Origin: JANMEB01 sp041740495
GTDB taxonomy: Bacteria > Planctomycetota > Planctomycetia > Pirellulales > Pirellulaceae
Length of the DNA stretch: 14,908 nt
Direction of reading: 5' to 3'
NCBI GenBank assembly: GCA_041740495.1
Contig: JBGSLW010000272.1
Location: 1-14,908 of the forward strand
A program made the position numbers and the translations under genes. Positions 1 to 8,036 of the stretch are shown piece by piece (the stretch's first letter is position 1; every line of letters begins with the position of its first letter). The notes beneath the pieces are model-generated. The model was not told where the DNA came from, searched no databases, and worked only from the letters and a program-made list of their open reading frames with translations.

Positions 1-806
1 GCTTCCTCGGCGGCTGACGGCTCCTGCGCCGCGTGCTGGTCCGCCGCGTGCGTCCCGGCGTCCCCCTGAGTTGGCTCGTCGGCTGCAGGCTCTCCCTCCA
101 TGTGCACGCCCGCCAACGCCTTCTGTTCGCCGGCCGATTTGGCGTTCATGTAGACCTTTCCACCGATCGCCCCCAGGAAGTAGCCGCCGAACATGATCGC
201 CACGCAGAAGAGGAACAGCGACAGTTTGGCTTTTCCGGTCAATCGCGCCCCGATGGCGCCCGCCAGCGAGGCAATCAGACAGATGGCAAACGGAATGCTG
301 ATCGCCACCAGGTAAGGAGATATCGACGGGGGGCCTGCGTGCTCGTGGAAATTGAAATACGCCCGAACAAAGATTCCTTCGTCCCATTTGTGGCTGTATT
401 CGACCGCCTTGATGCCCAAGAACAACGCCGCGCAGACCATCGTCAAGGTCAAGTACCAGGTCACCTTGCGATTCTCTGCCAGCTGGGAAGATCGCACCGC
501 GAGGGCCATCGTCAAGCTGCTGAACAGCAGCACGATCGTATTGATCCCCCCCAAAACCTTGTCCAAGAACAGGGAGGCCTGCACAAAAATTTCGGGGTGA
601 TGTGCTCGATACAGCGTGTACGCACAGAACAAGCCGCTAAAGAATAAGATTTCGGTCACCAGGAACAGCCAGATCCCCAACTTGCCCGAGTCGAATTGCT
701 GTTGCGGCGAGTCAAAATGGTGCGCGATGAACTCACCATGCGCCGCATGATCCCCGTGGCCGTGCTCGCTGTCGTGAGTTGTCGTCGCTGATTCCGTAAC
801 GCTCAT
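1..806 (-). CDS. coxC: Cytochrome c oxidase subunit III, N-terminal part (cut by window edge)
   Basis: Membrane subunit III of the heme-copper oxidase encoded by the neighbouring coxA and coxB. Read on the minus strand from ATG at 806, 268 codons stay open to the window edge, so the C-terminus is missing. A His/Asp-rich N-terminus (residues 11-30) precedes the family segment GKLGIWLFLVTEILFFSG (41-58), whose Glu52 is the conserved helix glutamate. Helices follow at about 88-108 and 116-135, the latter running into IKAVEYSHKW (132-141). Two further hydrophobic segments (about 164-188 and 195-216) and an Ala/Glu/His-rich stretch (222-268) come before any recognisable FF-x-x-YF-x-MTG-x-HGLHV segment, so this looks like a long form of the subunit with an insertion. 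A purine-rich AGCGAGAGA stands just upstream of the ATG. The gap from coxA is 97 bases. Identity as subunit III is secure; the full length is unknown. Confidence 0.93.
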   Translation of the reverse strand, partial: MSVTESATTTHDSEHGHGDHAAHGEFIAHHFDSPQQQFDSGKLGIWLFLVTEILFFSGLFCAYTLYRAHHPEIFVQASLFLDKVLGGINTIVLLFSSLTMALAVRSSQLAENRKVTWYLTLTMVCAALFLGIKAVEYSHKWDEGIFVRAYFNFHEHAGPPSISPYLVAISIPFAICLIASLAGAIGARLTGKAKLSLFLFCVAIMFGGYFLGAIGGKVYMNAKSAGEQKALAGVHMEGEPAADEPTQGDAGTHAADQHAAQEPSAAEE

Positions 807-903
807 AGATTCTCTCGCTGATGACTTCGTCGCGCTGGCCGCTCCATATCGCCTGAACTCAAATCCCAGTGCGGGTTCGCGGCCGCCGCCCGCCGGGGTC
901 TAA

Positions 904-2604
904 TTAAACCGATTCCTTTTCCCGGACTGGTTGCTCGCTGGGCTCCAGGAAATGTCGGGAGACGAACGTGTCCAACTCCGGATCCAATCCCTGCGAGGAA
1001 AAATCGTACGGGTCGTTGATCGCGATCTTGTGATCGAAGTTGTGGAACGACGGAGGGGAACTACTTTGCCATTCCAACGAAGCCCCTCCCCACGGATTCC
1101 CAGCGACGCGTTTCCCCTTGAAGATTGCATAAATCAAGGTCACGTACGCAATCAGGATCCCGATCCCCAGCACGAACGCCCCGATCGTGGAGAGCTGATG
1201 GAAAATCTGAAACTCTTGATCGTACCGAGCATAGCGCCGCGGCATCCCCCGGGAGCCCATGACAAACTGCGGAAAAAAGGTCAGGTTGAATCCGGAAAAG
1301 ACCAGAAAACAACCAATCCGCCCCCAGGTCTCGTTGTACATCCGCCCGAACATCTTGGGCCACCAATGGAACATTCCGCCCAACAGCGCGGTCAACGTCC
1401 CCCCCACCATCACGAAGTGGAAGTGGGCCACCACGAAGTAGGTGTCGTGCAGGTGGATATCGGTCGACAACGTCCCCAGAAACAACCCGGTCAAGCCGCC
1501 GATTCCGAACAAAAAGATGAACGACAGTCCGTAGCACATCGGCGTGGTCAAGGCCACCGAGCCTTTGTACATCGTGGCCAACCAGTTGAAGACCTTGACC
1601 GCCGACGGAATCGCAACCGTGAACGTGATCGCGCTAAAAATCATCGTCATCACCTGCGACTGGCCGCTGGTGAACATGTGGTGCCCCCACACCAAGAATC
1701 CCAGGAAGGCAATCGCCACGCTGGAAAACGCGATGAACTTGTAGCCAAAGATCTCTTTGCGGCTATGCACCGCAATCAACTCGCTGATCACCCCCATGGC
1801 GGGGAGAATCATGATGTACACCGCCGGGTGCGAGTAGAACCAGAAGAAATGCTGGAACAGCACCGGGTCCCCACCGTAGGCCGGATCGAAAATTCCAATA
1901 TGCAACGTCCGCTCGGCGATCACCAACAGCAACGTGATTCCCAAAACAGGCGTCGCCAGAATCTGGATGATCGAAGTCGAATACAACGCCCAGAGGAACA
2001 AAGGCATGTGGAACCAGCCCATCCCCGGCGGACGCATCGTGTTGACCGTCACCAGGAAGTTCAGCCCTGTGAAAATCGAGCTGAATCCCAGAATAAACGC
2101 GCCCCCCGTCGCAAAGATCACCGAGGTCTGCGTGCGGATCGAATACGGCGTGTAAAACGTCCAGCCGGTATCCAGCCCGCTGGTGAGCATCGCGATCAAC
2201 AAGAACAGCGTGCCGAATACCCACAAGTAAAAACTGCACAGGTTGAGCCGGGGGAACGCCACGTCCTTGGCGCCCAGCATCATCGGCAACACAAAGTTAC
2301 CCAACGCCGCGGGGACGCTGGGAATGATGAACGCAAACACCATGATCGCACCGTGCAAGGTGAACATCTGGTTGTACTGCGCTTCGGTCAGAAACATCTT
2401 CCCCGGCGTGAACAGCTCGGATCGCAACACCAGAGCGAACACCCCCGCCAGGAATAACGCCGCGGAGACTCCGACCAGGTACATCACCCCGATCCGCTTG
2501 TGGTCGAGCGTCAAAGCCCACGACCAAAACCCGCGCGAATGCGTGAGGTAGTTATGGTCCGGTGCGTAGTCGAAATACTTGCGACGAAATTCTGCAGTTG
2601 CCAT
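904..2604 (-). CDS. coxA: Cytochrome c oxidase subunit I, A2-type (heme a, heme a3-CuB)
   Basis: Catalytic subunit that reduces oxygen to water and pumps protons; integral membrane protein with about 12 helices, 566 aa from ATG at 2604. Visible residues (566-aa numbering): heme a ligands His84 (FTLHGAIM) and His396, heme a3 ligand His394 (VVAHFHF), CuB ligands His259, His308 and His309, the cross-linked Tyr263, Asp114 at the D-pathway entrance (GAKDVAFPRLN), K-pathway Lys337, and Mg-site His386-Asp387. The helix VI motif is YSHPAVY instead of GHPEVY; the Glu is replaced by the Tyr-Ser pair that defines A2-type oxidases such as the Thermus caa3 enzyme. The ATG is preferred over a GTG at 2613 because AGAGGG lies 8-9 bases before the ATG and would touch the GTG. 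It sits between coxB (64-base gap) and coxC. No defect seen. Confidence 0.98.
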   Translation of the reverse strand: MATAEFRRKYFDYAPDHNYLTHSRGFWSWALTLDHKRIGVMYLVGVSAALFLAGVFALVLRSELFTPGKMFLTEAQYNQMFTLHGAIMVFAFIIPSVPAALGNFVLPMMLGAKDVAFPRLNLCSFYLWVFGTLFLLIAMLTSGLDTGWTFYTPYSIRTQTSVIFATGGAFILGFSSIFTGLNFLVTVNTMRPPGMGWFHMPLFLWALYSTSIIQILATPVLGITLLLVIAERTLHIGIFDPAYGGDPVLFQHFFWFYSHPAVYIMILPAMGVISELIAVHSRKEIFGYKFIAFSSVAIAFLGFLVWGHHMFTSGQSQVMTMIFSAITFTVAIPSAVKVFNWLATMYKGSVALTTPMCYGLSFIFLFGIGGLTGLFLGTLSTDIHLHDTYFVVAHFHFVMVGGTLTALLGGMFHWWPKMFGRMYNETWGRIGCFLVFSGFNLTFFPQFVMGSRGMPRRYARYDQEFQIFHQLSTIGAFVLGIGILIAYVTLIYAIFKGKRVAGNPWGGASLEWQSSSPPSFHNFDHKIAINDPYDFSSQGLDPELDTFVSRHFLEPSEQPVREKESV

Positions 2605-2612
2605 GGTAGTCA

Positions 2613-2618
2613 CCCTCT
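2613..2618 (-). promoter_or_regulatory. Ribosome binding site deciding the coxA start
   Basis: AGAGGG on the minus strand, with GAGG ending nine bases before the ATG at 2604. It touches the upstream in-frame GTG at 2613, so it fits only the ATG as start codon. Confidence 0.7.
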
Positions 2619-2668
2619 GACGGGTCTCGGTCTTCCGTCGATGCCCTTTTGCCTTCGTGCGGCGCGGT

Positions 2669-3694
2669 TCATTGCGCCGCCGACGCTGCCGGGCTCAAAC
2701 TTTTTAAATAGGAAATGATCCAGTCAATTTGCTCGTCGTTCAGCTCGCCCAAAAACGATTGCATCTTTTGGTTGGGGGGGCCGTACGAGGCGACAATCTT
2801 CTTCTGCGGCTCCTTGATCGACTCGACAATGTAGTTGTCGTCGATCAGGACGGGGCCGGCTCCCTCGAGCTGTTCTTGGGTTCCGTACTTGCCGTCCAGG
2901 TTCGGTCCGGTCATCCGCTTGCCGCTCACGCTATGACAGCCGCTGCACCGGACGACGAACAGCCGTTGGCCGTTCTCGACCCGGCCTTGTTCCGACATCC
3001 CTTTGCCCACCCAGTCCCAAGCGGTCGCTTGCTTTCGCTCCGCCTCGGTCTCGTGCACCACACAATTGGTCTTCATATTCGAATGGTTGTCGCCGCAATA
3101 CTCCGCGCAATAAACGCGAAATTCGCCAGCCACCGTCGGCTTGATCCATAGCGTCGTGTACCGGCCGGGTACGATGTCCATCTTCTGCCGGAAGGCCGGC
3201 ACGAAAAAGCTATGGAGCACGTCCTTCGATTCCATCCGGAACTCGTAGGCTTTTCCACGCGTCAAGTGCAGGACGTTGGAGAAGTCGCCGTCTTCGTATT
3301 CGAATAACCAGCTGAACTGCTGCGCCTTGACCCGAATCTGCTCCGCGTCGTCGTAAGGGATGCGCTGGTTGAAGTAGCCTTCGGCCCCCCATTTGAACAT
3401 CAGAATCAACAGCAAACTGGGAATCACGCTCCACGCAATTTCCAATGTCGTGTTGTGGCTGTGGCTCGGTTCGGGATCGACACCGTCTCGTCGCCGGTAC
3501 TTGATCACAAAATACACCATCACGCCGATGATCAGCGCGAAGAACACCACGCAGACCCAATAAATGAAATAGTACAGCCAGTCAATTTCGGCAGCGAACG
3601 ACGAGGCCTGGACCGGGAAGAAATACGAGCCCGGTTGGTACGGCGGTGCTTTGGGGATGTCGTCTTGCGCCAACAATAGCAATAAAGGATTCAT
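2669..3694 (-). CDS. coxB: Cytochrome c oxidase subunit II with fused cytochrome c domain (caa3-type)
   Basis: Electron-entry subunit of the oxidase, 341 aa. It has a short hydrophobic N-terminus, two membrane helices (about 40-65 and 86-101), a periplasmic cupredoxin domain and a C-terminal class I cytochrome c domain. The binuclear CuA site is complete: His161, Cys196, Glu198 (backbone ligand), Cys200, His204 and Met207, in the segment EFRVYCAEYCGDNHSNM. The fused domain carries CSGCH (Cys250, Cys253, His254) with Met311 (NQKMQSF) as probable sixth ligand. The fusion marks a caa3-type enzyme, which can take electrons directly from an upstream complex, here the ACIII encoded in the same operon. 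The ATG lies one base after the sco stop codon (TGA-T-ATG), indicating translational coupling. About 64 bases separate it from coxA. Confidence 0.98.
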   Translation of the reverse strand: MNPLLLLLAQDDIPKAPPYQPGSYFFPVQASSFAAEIDWLYYFIYWVCVVFFALIIGVMVYFVIKYRRRDGVDPEPSHSHNTTLEIAWSVIPSLLLILMFKWGAEGYFNQRIPYDDAEQIRVKAQQFSWLFEYEDGDFSNVLHLTRGKAYEFRMESKDVLHSFFVPAFRQKMDIVPGRYTTLWIKPTVAGEFRVYCAEYCGDNHSNMKTNCVVHETEAERKQATAWDWVGKGMSEQGRVENGQRLFVVRCSGCHSVSGKRMTGPNLDGKYGTQEQLEGAGPVLIDDNYIVESIKEPQKKIVASYGPPNQKMQSFLGELNDEQIDWIISYLKSLSPAASAAQ

Positions 3695-3695
3695 A

Positions 3696-4742
3696 TCAGA
3701 CCTCGACTCGAGGTTGCAAAGGTTCAGGAGGCGGGGAGGCCGATTGCCGAACCCGCTTGGAATTCGGTCGCCGCAGCCAGGAAGGGACCGCGATCACCAG
3801 AATCGCAATCACCGTCAAGATGCCGCCGAAGCGCATGATGCGCATCACCACGCCGGTGTAATGGCCCGACGCGGGGTCCCAAATGTAGCAGCCAGAAAAA
3901 TACAAGGCGCGATCGACCACACTGCCCACGCGCCCTTGCGACGCTTCCACGATCGCCGGCGTCAATTTGTCCGCCAGCTCGCCATCCAATCCGTTCAAGT
4001 ACCGAACAATCTTGCCGCTGGGGGAGCAAAAGATAAACGCCGCCGGATGCGAATAAAAATTCTTTTCGGGGACGTAGACGTACCGAACCCCGCAGACATC
4101 CGCCGCCTGTTCGATAGCCTCCCGACTCCCGACCAGGAAATGCCATCCATCGGCGGTCGACATGTCGCCGTAACTCGCCAGATACTTTCGCTTGGTCTCC
4201 GCGGCTGTCCCCGGCTTCTCTTGAGGGTTGAGGCTGATCGATACGACCTGAAAATCCCGCCCGGGCTTGATCCCCAATCCGTTGAGCGCCGCCACGAAAT
4301 TGTTGAACTGCACGATGCACAGCCGCGGGCAATCCGAATAATTGAAGGAAAGCACCACCGGACGCCGTCCGTCAAAAAAGTCTCCCAACGAGACGAAATT
4401 ATTCCGCTCATCGTGGAAACGCAGCTCCAACGGCACCTGGCCCCCCAGGTTCTGCTCCACCGCAATCTGGTCAGTGAACTCCGGCCGCCGCAGCCGATCC
4501 AGTTCTTCCACGGTCGAGTTGGTCGTTGCCGATCGCTCGACTTCCCCGTCCTGCCACGACGTGCCGCCGACGCCGACCGATGCCGCAGTCAGCCATCCGG
4601 CAAACGCCATCGCCCCTAGCGAGAAATATCGAATTCGGTGCGTCGAGCTCAACACGGGAGTGGGATTCAAGGGTTCGGTTTTAAAGGGTGGTCTAGGGTC
4701 GTCGTTTATCTCAAGGATTCGCGGCGGCGCCGCATTTGCCAA
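3696..4742 (-). CDS. sco1: SCO1/SenC-family copper chaperone with extra C-terminal helix
   Basis: Thioredoxin-fold protein that in this family delivers copper to, or reduces, the CuA site of subunit II, fitting its place immediately before coxB. The copper-binding motif is complete: CPRLC (Cys138, Cys142) in the usual FNYSDCPRLC context and His232 (FYSHPAAFIF). A membrane anchor lies at about 38-60. A second hydrophobic segment (about 303-322, RFGGILTVIAILVIAVPSWL) near the C-terminus would tether both ends, unlike the single-anchor form of SCO1. The reported start is TTG at 4742 (348 aa), 19 bases after the preceding stop, with no strong Shine-Dalgarno site. A GTG at 4655 would give a shorter N-terminus leading into HRIR plus the anchor, so the start is uncertain. 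Function is family-based and confident. Confidence 0.94.
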   Translation of the reverse strand: MANAAPPRILEINDDPRPPFKTEPLNPTPVLSSTHRIRYFSLGAMAFAGWLTAASVGVGGTSWQDGEVERSATTNSTVEELDRLRRPEFTDQIAVEQNLGGQVPLELRFHDERNNFVSLGDFFDGRRPVVLSFNYSDCPRLCIVQFNNFVAALNGLGIKPGRDFQVVSISLNPQEKPGTAAETKRKYLASYGDMSTADGWHFLVGSREAIEQAADVCGVRYVYVPEKNFYSHPAAFIFCSPSGKIVRYLNGLDGELADKLTPAIVEASQGRVGSVVDRALYFSGCYIWDPASGHYTGVVMRIMRFGGILTVIAILVIAVPSWLRRPNSKRVRQSASPPPEPLQPRVEV

Positions 4743-4761
4743 CTGCGACCGTCTGTCGCAA

Positions 4762-5106
4762 TCAATTTGCCGGAGCGCTCGATTTGGAAAACTGCTTCAA
4801 GGTCTCCTGCATCGCCTCGTCGATCGAGACTCGACCCGGCACGTTGGCGGTCAAATTCGTCTTCTGTCGCTCGAGCGCATCGACCGATTTCACATAAGGC
4901 ACGTCGTACGAACGCTGCCGCACGTAGTTCGAGGTCATCTGGTACGTAACGCCTTGAACCAGCACCACGATCCAGTAGGTGAGGATGGCGCTGACGATCC
5001 CGACCATGACCACAACCGGGACGTTGATGTCGTCATAACGCGGTCGGTCCGCCATCGCGTGGTGGCCGCCGGCCGAGTGCGCTGCGTGACCGTGGGAGTC
5101 GCTCAT
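4762..5106 (-). CDS. Small single-helix protein of the ACIII-oxidase operon (ActG position)
   Basis: A 114-aa protein whose sequence I do not recognise from a named family. The N-terminus is His/Ala/Gly-rich (residues 4-18, HGHAAHSAGGHHA). One clear membrane helix follows (about 29-52, VPVVVMVGIVSAILTYWIVVLV), then a polar roughly 60-residue tail. No cysteines and no heme or metal motif other than the histidine run are visible. The start is firm: ATG at 5106 has GAGG seven bases upstream. It lies 26 bases after actF and 19 before sco1. Known ACIII operons encode a small one-helix ActG after ActF, so this is a positional candidate for ActG; that is inference from gene order and topology, not sequence. 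A small assembly or supercomplex-linking subunit is an alternative. Confidence 0.8.
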   Translation of the reverse strand: MSDSHGHAAHSAGGHHAMADRPRYDDINVPVVVMVGIVSAILTYWIVVLVQGVTYQMTSNYVRQRSYDVPYVKSVDALERQKTNLTANVPGRVSIDEAMQETLKQFSKSSAPAN

Positions 5107-5112
5107 ATCGTT

Positions 5113-5117
5113 ACCTC
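5113..5117 (-). promoter_or_regulatory. Ribosome binding site of the small single-helix protein
   Basis: GAGGT on the minus strand, with GAGG ending seven bases before ATG 5106. It is one of the best Shine-Dalgarno matches in the cluster and supports this short reading frame as a real gene. Confidence 0.7.
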
Positions 5118-5132
5118 GCAGGAGGGGTATCT

Positions 5133-6398
5133 CTATAAATTGGTGTAGTTGAGGGCTTCGCTCATCCGCGGATCCTTGAGCGGCACCAACGGCCGATCCG
5201 CCGCGATCCAGCAGAAGAACCCGACAAACAAGCCGGAAAATCCGACCAGACAGACGATTTCGACCAACGGGAACGGGAATTGCGCCACGTGCTTTCCATC
5301 AAAACCGTACTGCGGCATGACAATCCAGAAATGGTCCAGCCAATGCATCGTCAGCATGTACAAAGCCGCGCCCAGCATGAACCGCCGATTGCGTTTCAAG
5401 GTGCGAGGCATCAACAGCAAGAACGGGATGAAGATGTGCCCGAACAAAAGAATCACCGACAGCCATCGGTAGCCGGTGTTGTCGAATCGGTACCCAAAGT
5501 AAAAGGTCTCTTCAGGAATATTCGCATACCAGATCAGCATGAACTGGCTGAACGCCACGTATCCCCAAAAGACAATGAACGCAAAGATCAGTTTGCCCAG
5601 GTCCTGAAAATTGTCGGTCGTGATCTCATCCGTCACCCGCCCGCTCCGCTGCAGAAGCAAACCGATCAGGAGCGTGGTGGCCACGCCGCCCAGCACACAG
5701 CCGGCAAAAAAGTAGACCGGGAACATCGTGCTGAACCACATCGGCTCCAAGGACATTTCCCAATCGAACGAAGCGAACACGAGCGTTCCGGCAAAGACGA
5801 TCATCAGCGGGGCCGCGAACTTCTGCATTTTGAGCGTCAGGGAGGGGTCGCCCGTTTGGTCCTGTCGCAGTGAATTCCGATAGAAGAACCAGGCCATCCC
5901 GCTCCAGATCGCGAAGTAGATCAGCGTCCGAACGCTAAAAAATGCGTTGTCCAAGTAATACGCCTTGTATTTCTCCACGCTGGCCAACACATGGCCCGAA
6001 TAGCGAGCGGTCCAGTCCGCGGCGTTCCAGGGATACAACCCGCTCCATCCCAACAATACCGGGATGACCAGCGGCAAAGCCAGCAGCAGCATCGGGATGA
6101 TCGTCATCGCCAAGATTTCAGCAATCCGCCGAACGGTGACGCTCCAGCCCGCGCGGGTCAAATGCTGTACCGTGACGAAGAACAAAGCCCCCAGCGAAAT
6201 CGAAGCGAAAAAACAGAAGTTCAAAAGGTAGGCATACGAGAAGCGGACCAAGCCCCCGTAGCCGGTGAAGATCGAAAGGGCTGCCGCCGCACCCAGTCCA
6301 ACCAAGCCGACGGAAAAAGCGACGGGGATCATCCGTTGGGCGTCATCTCCCAACGAAATCACCGACGACGTGATGCGTGCTTCGCGTTTGTGGTGCAT
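5133..6398 (-). CDS. actF: Alternative complex III membrane subunit ActF (NrfD-like)
   Basis: Polytopic membrane subunit of ACIII, 421 aa from ATG 6398. Ten hydrophobic helices can be drawn, for example IPVAFSVGLVGLGAAAAL, RRIAEILAMTIIPMLLLALP and, near the end, LVEIVCLVGFSGLFVGFFCW. ActF is a paralogue-like partner of ActC in the complex; a role in proton translocation or structure is assumed from the family. Charged or polar residues within helices that could line a proton path include FASFDWEMSLEP and TMHWLDHFW. It follows actDE by 75 bases and precedes the small single-helix gene by 26. The open frame extends six codons further to a TTG at 6416. Neither start has a well-spaced Shine-Dalgarno site, and ATG was chosen as the commoner codon. 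The identity rests on gene order plus topology and is confident. Confidence 0.92.
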   Translation of the reverse strand: MHHKREARITSSVISLGDDAQRMIPVAFSVGLVGLGAAAALSIFTGYGGLVRFSYAYLLNFCFFASISLGALFFVTVQHLTRAGWSVTVRRIAEILAMTIIPMLLLALPLVIPVLLGWSGLYPWNAADWTARYSGHVLASVEKYKAYYLDNAFFSVRTLIYFAIWSGMAWFFYRNSLRQDQTGDPSLTLKMQKFAAPLMIVFAGTLVFASFDWEMSLEPMWFSTMFPVYFFAGCVLGGVATTLLIGLLLQRSGRVTDEITTDNFQDLGKLIFAFIVFWGYVAFSQFMLIWYANIPEETFYFGYRFDNTGYRWLSVILLFGHIFIPFLLLMPRTLKRNRRFMLGAALYMLTMHWLDHFWIVMPQYGFDGKHVAQFPFPLVEIVCLVGFSGLFVGFFCWIAADRPLVPLKDPRMSEALNYTNL

Positions 6399-6473
6399 AA
6401 CTGATTCGACGTCCAAAAACAGGTTTGATTTCCCAGGCGGCCGCGGTCGAGCGTCCGCAAATCGTGCAGCGGC

Positions 6474-8036
6474 CTAGCCCCCTTGGCCATTCGGTGGATT
6501 GTTCCCTTCGGTCACAGGCGGTTCCGGCTTTGGTTCGCCGGCCCGAGTCGCTTGCAACGCCTTGACGTACAGAACGATCGCCCAGCGATCGGCCGTGGGA
6601 ATCTGGCGGCCGTACGGCCCCATCGTTCCGCGCCCGTGCGAGATGGTGTCGAAAATCCGACCGATCGGCTGGACGGTGACCGCCGGGTCGTGCAACGACT
6701 TGACCTGCGTCCACGTCGCATTCGCCGTCGTTCCCTTTTCAATGACGTTGGATACCGCCAACTCCATCGCCCGTTGATTGACCAGACCATCGCCGTCCCC
6801 GGCGTATCCATGGCAGGCCGTGCAATAGATTTGAAATCGGTCGCGGCCCCGCCGCATCAGCGCCTCGTCAATCGTCAAACGCGACGGAAACTCCGTCACC
6901 CAGTCCGGCTCCGGCTCCGCGGGCACTTGCCCGGCCGCTGCCGCGCCCGCCTGGTTCGCAGCCGGTTCTTGGTTCGCGGCAGGCTCTTGGTTGCCGGCCG
7001 TTTCTTGAATCGCGGCAGGATCTTGGACTGTAGCGGCGCGCGGTCCGGAAACGATCTCGGTCTGCTCGGGTTGGTTCGGAGTCGCCCGCAGCGCTGATCC
7101 GGCCGGCGCGGACTTGATGCCCAAGAAGTACTCGCTGTCGTTCCGCAACTCCCCCCGAGCCACGGTTCCCAGCAGCGGCTCCCGCATCACCCGTTCGTCC
7201 ACAAAGAAATATTGCGGCAGGCGATTGACCAGCCAGTTCGGACCGAGCGCTTGTGGCTTATACCGATACTGGTCGTCCATATCCGGAATCACGTGCAGCC
7301 GAGGTTGACCGTTCGTGGCGTAATGCGCGCGATAAATCAACACGGGGGGAAGGAGCAGAAAAAGCCCCAACAATACCGCCGCCGCCTTCATCCAGGAGGG
7401 GAGTTGGTTGTCGGTCAGATCTTGCAGAACCGGTTCCACGCCGGTCGATCCCCAGGCCAACAGTTCGTTTTCGGTGCGCGACCGATCGAAGTGCGGATCG
7501 TCCTGATCGATCACCAGGAAAAAGCGATCGTTGGACGCTCGTCGAAACCGCGCAATGCGGTGCAACGGATTCGCCAGCCTGGGCAGGCGGTTGAGAAACA
7601 ACATCCCGAAGAAGGTCGCGAAAGCGCTGCTCAGCACGATCACTTCGAAGGTCACCGGGATATTCGCCGGGATGCTCCAGAACGGCTTCCCGCTGATGAT
7701 GAACGCGTAACCTGGAAAAATCGGCGACGACGATGCGGCGTTAGCGTACCACTGCATAAACAAGCCAAAAAAGCAGCCGCACGTCCCGATCAACAGCACG
7801 AAAAACGGCAATCGCGAGCGGCGGATCCCGAGCGCGGCGTCGATCCCGTGCACCGGGAACGGCGAATACGCATCCAGCCGGCGGTAGCCCGCCTGATGAG
7901 CTTGCTCGGCGGCAGCGACCAACGCGGCCGGGTCATCAAACTGTCCCAAGACTCCGATCATTCGCGATTCCGCGGCCGGTGCTCCCCCGGACGGGTGCGA
8001 GGCCGAATGGCGAGCAGGGCGATGCGTGGTAGTCAT
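6474..8036 (-). CDS. actDE: Fused ActD-ActE: DUF3341 membrane protein plus monoheme cytochrome c
   Basis: A 520-aa fusion of two ACIII subunits usually encoded separately. The ActD part (about 25-205) begins IGVLGQFDDPAALV, has two membrane helices (about 76-98 and 126-147) and ends with the typical DPHFDRSRTENELLAWG segment. A third helix (about 213-235) then anchors an ActE-like periplasmic region. The linker at 330-375 is rich in Pro, Ala, Gln and Glu and contains NQEPAANQEPAANQ. The cytochrome c domain carries CTACHG (Cys405, Cys408, His409) with Met472 (GRGTMGPYG) as likely axial ligand, and ends in a Pro/Gly-rich tail. In ACIII, ActE is a c-type heme electron carrier and ActD a structural membrane subunit of unknown chemistry. 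ATG at 8036 has GGA about eight bases upstream. It lies between actC (76-base gap) and actF. The identity of both halves is confident. Confidence 0.95.
   Translation of the reverse strand: MTTTHRPARHSASHPSGGAPAAESRMIGVLGQFDDPAALVAAAEQAHQAGYRRLDAYSPFPVHGIDAALGIRRSRLPFFVLLIGTCGCFFGLFMQWYANAASSSPIFPGYAFIISGKPFWSIPANIPVTFEVIVLSSAFATFFGMLFLNRLPRLANPLHRIARFRRASNDRFFLVIDQDDPHFDRSRTENELLAWGSTGVEPVLQDLTDNQLPSWMKAAAVLLGLFLLLPPVLIYRAHYATNGQPRLHVIPDMDDQYRYKPQALGPNWLVNRLPQYFFVDERVMREPLLGTVARGELRNDSEYFLGIKSAPAGSALRATPNQPEQTEIVSGPRAATVQDPAAIQETAGNQEPAANQEPAANQAGAAAAGQVPAEPEPDWVTEFPSRLTIDEALMRRGRDRFQIYCTACHGYAGDGDGLVNQRAMELAVSNVIEKGTTANATWTQVKSLHDPAVTVQPIGRIFDTISHGRGTMGPYGRQIPTADRWAIVLYVKALQATRAGEPKPEPPVTEGNNPPNGQGG
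6954..7025. repeat. Four degenerate 18-bp tandem repeats in the actDE linker
   Basis: Four consecutive 18-base units, each ending in TCTTG on the plus strand (6954-6971, 6972-6989, 6990-7007, 7008-7025). They are in frame and encode the NQEPAA-type hexapeptide that forms the flexible linker before the ActE heme domain. The units have drifted, so this is an older expansion. Confidence 0.85.

Noticed and set aside
931..2457. A 508-codon plus-strand open frame antisense to coxA
   Set aside because: Its translation is Arg/His/Gln-rich with no domain, the pattern of a GC-rich gene read backwards, while the opposite strand holds a complete subunit I with all ligands.
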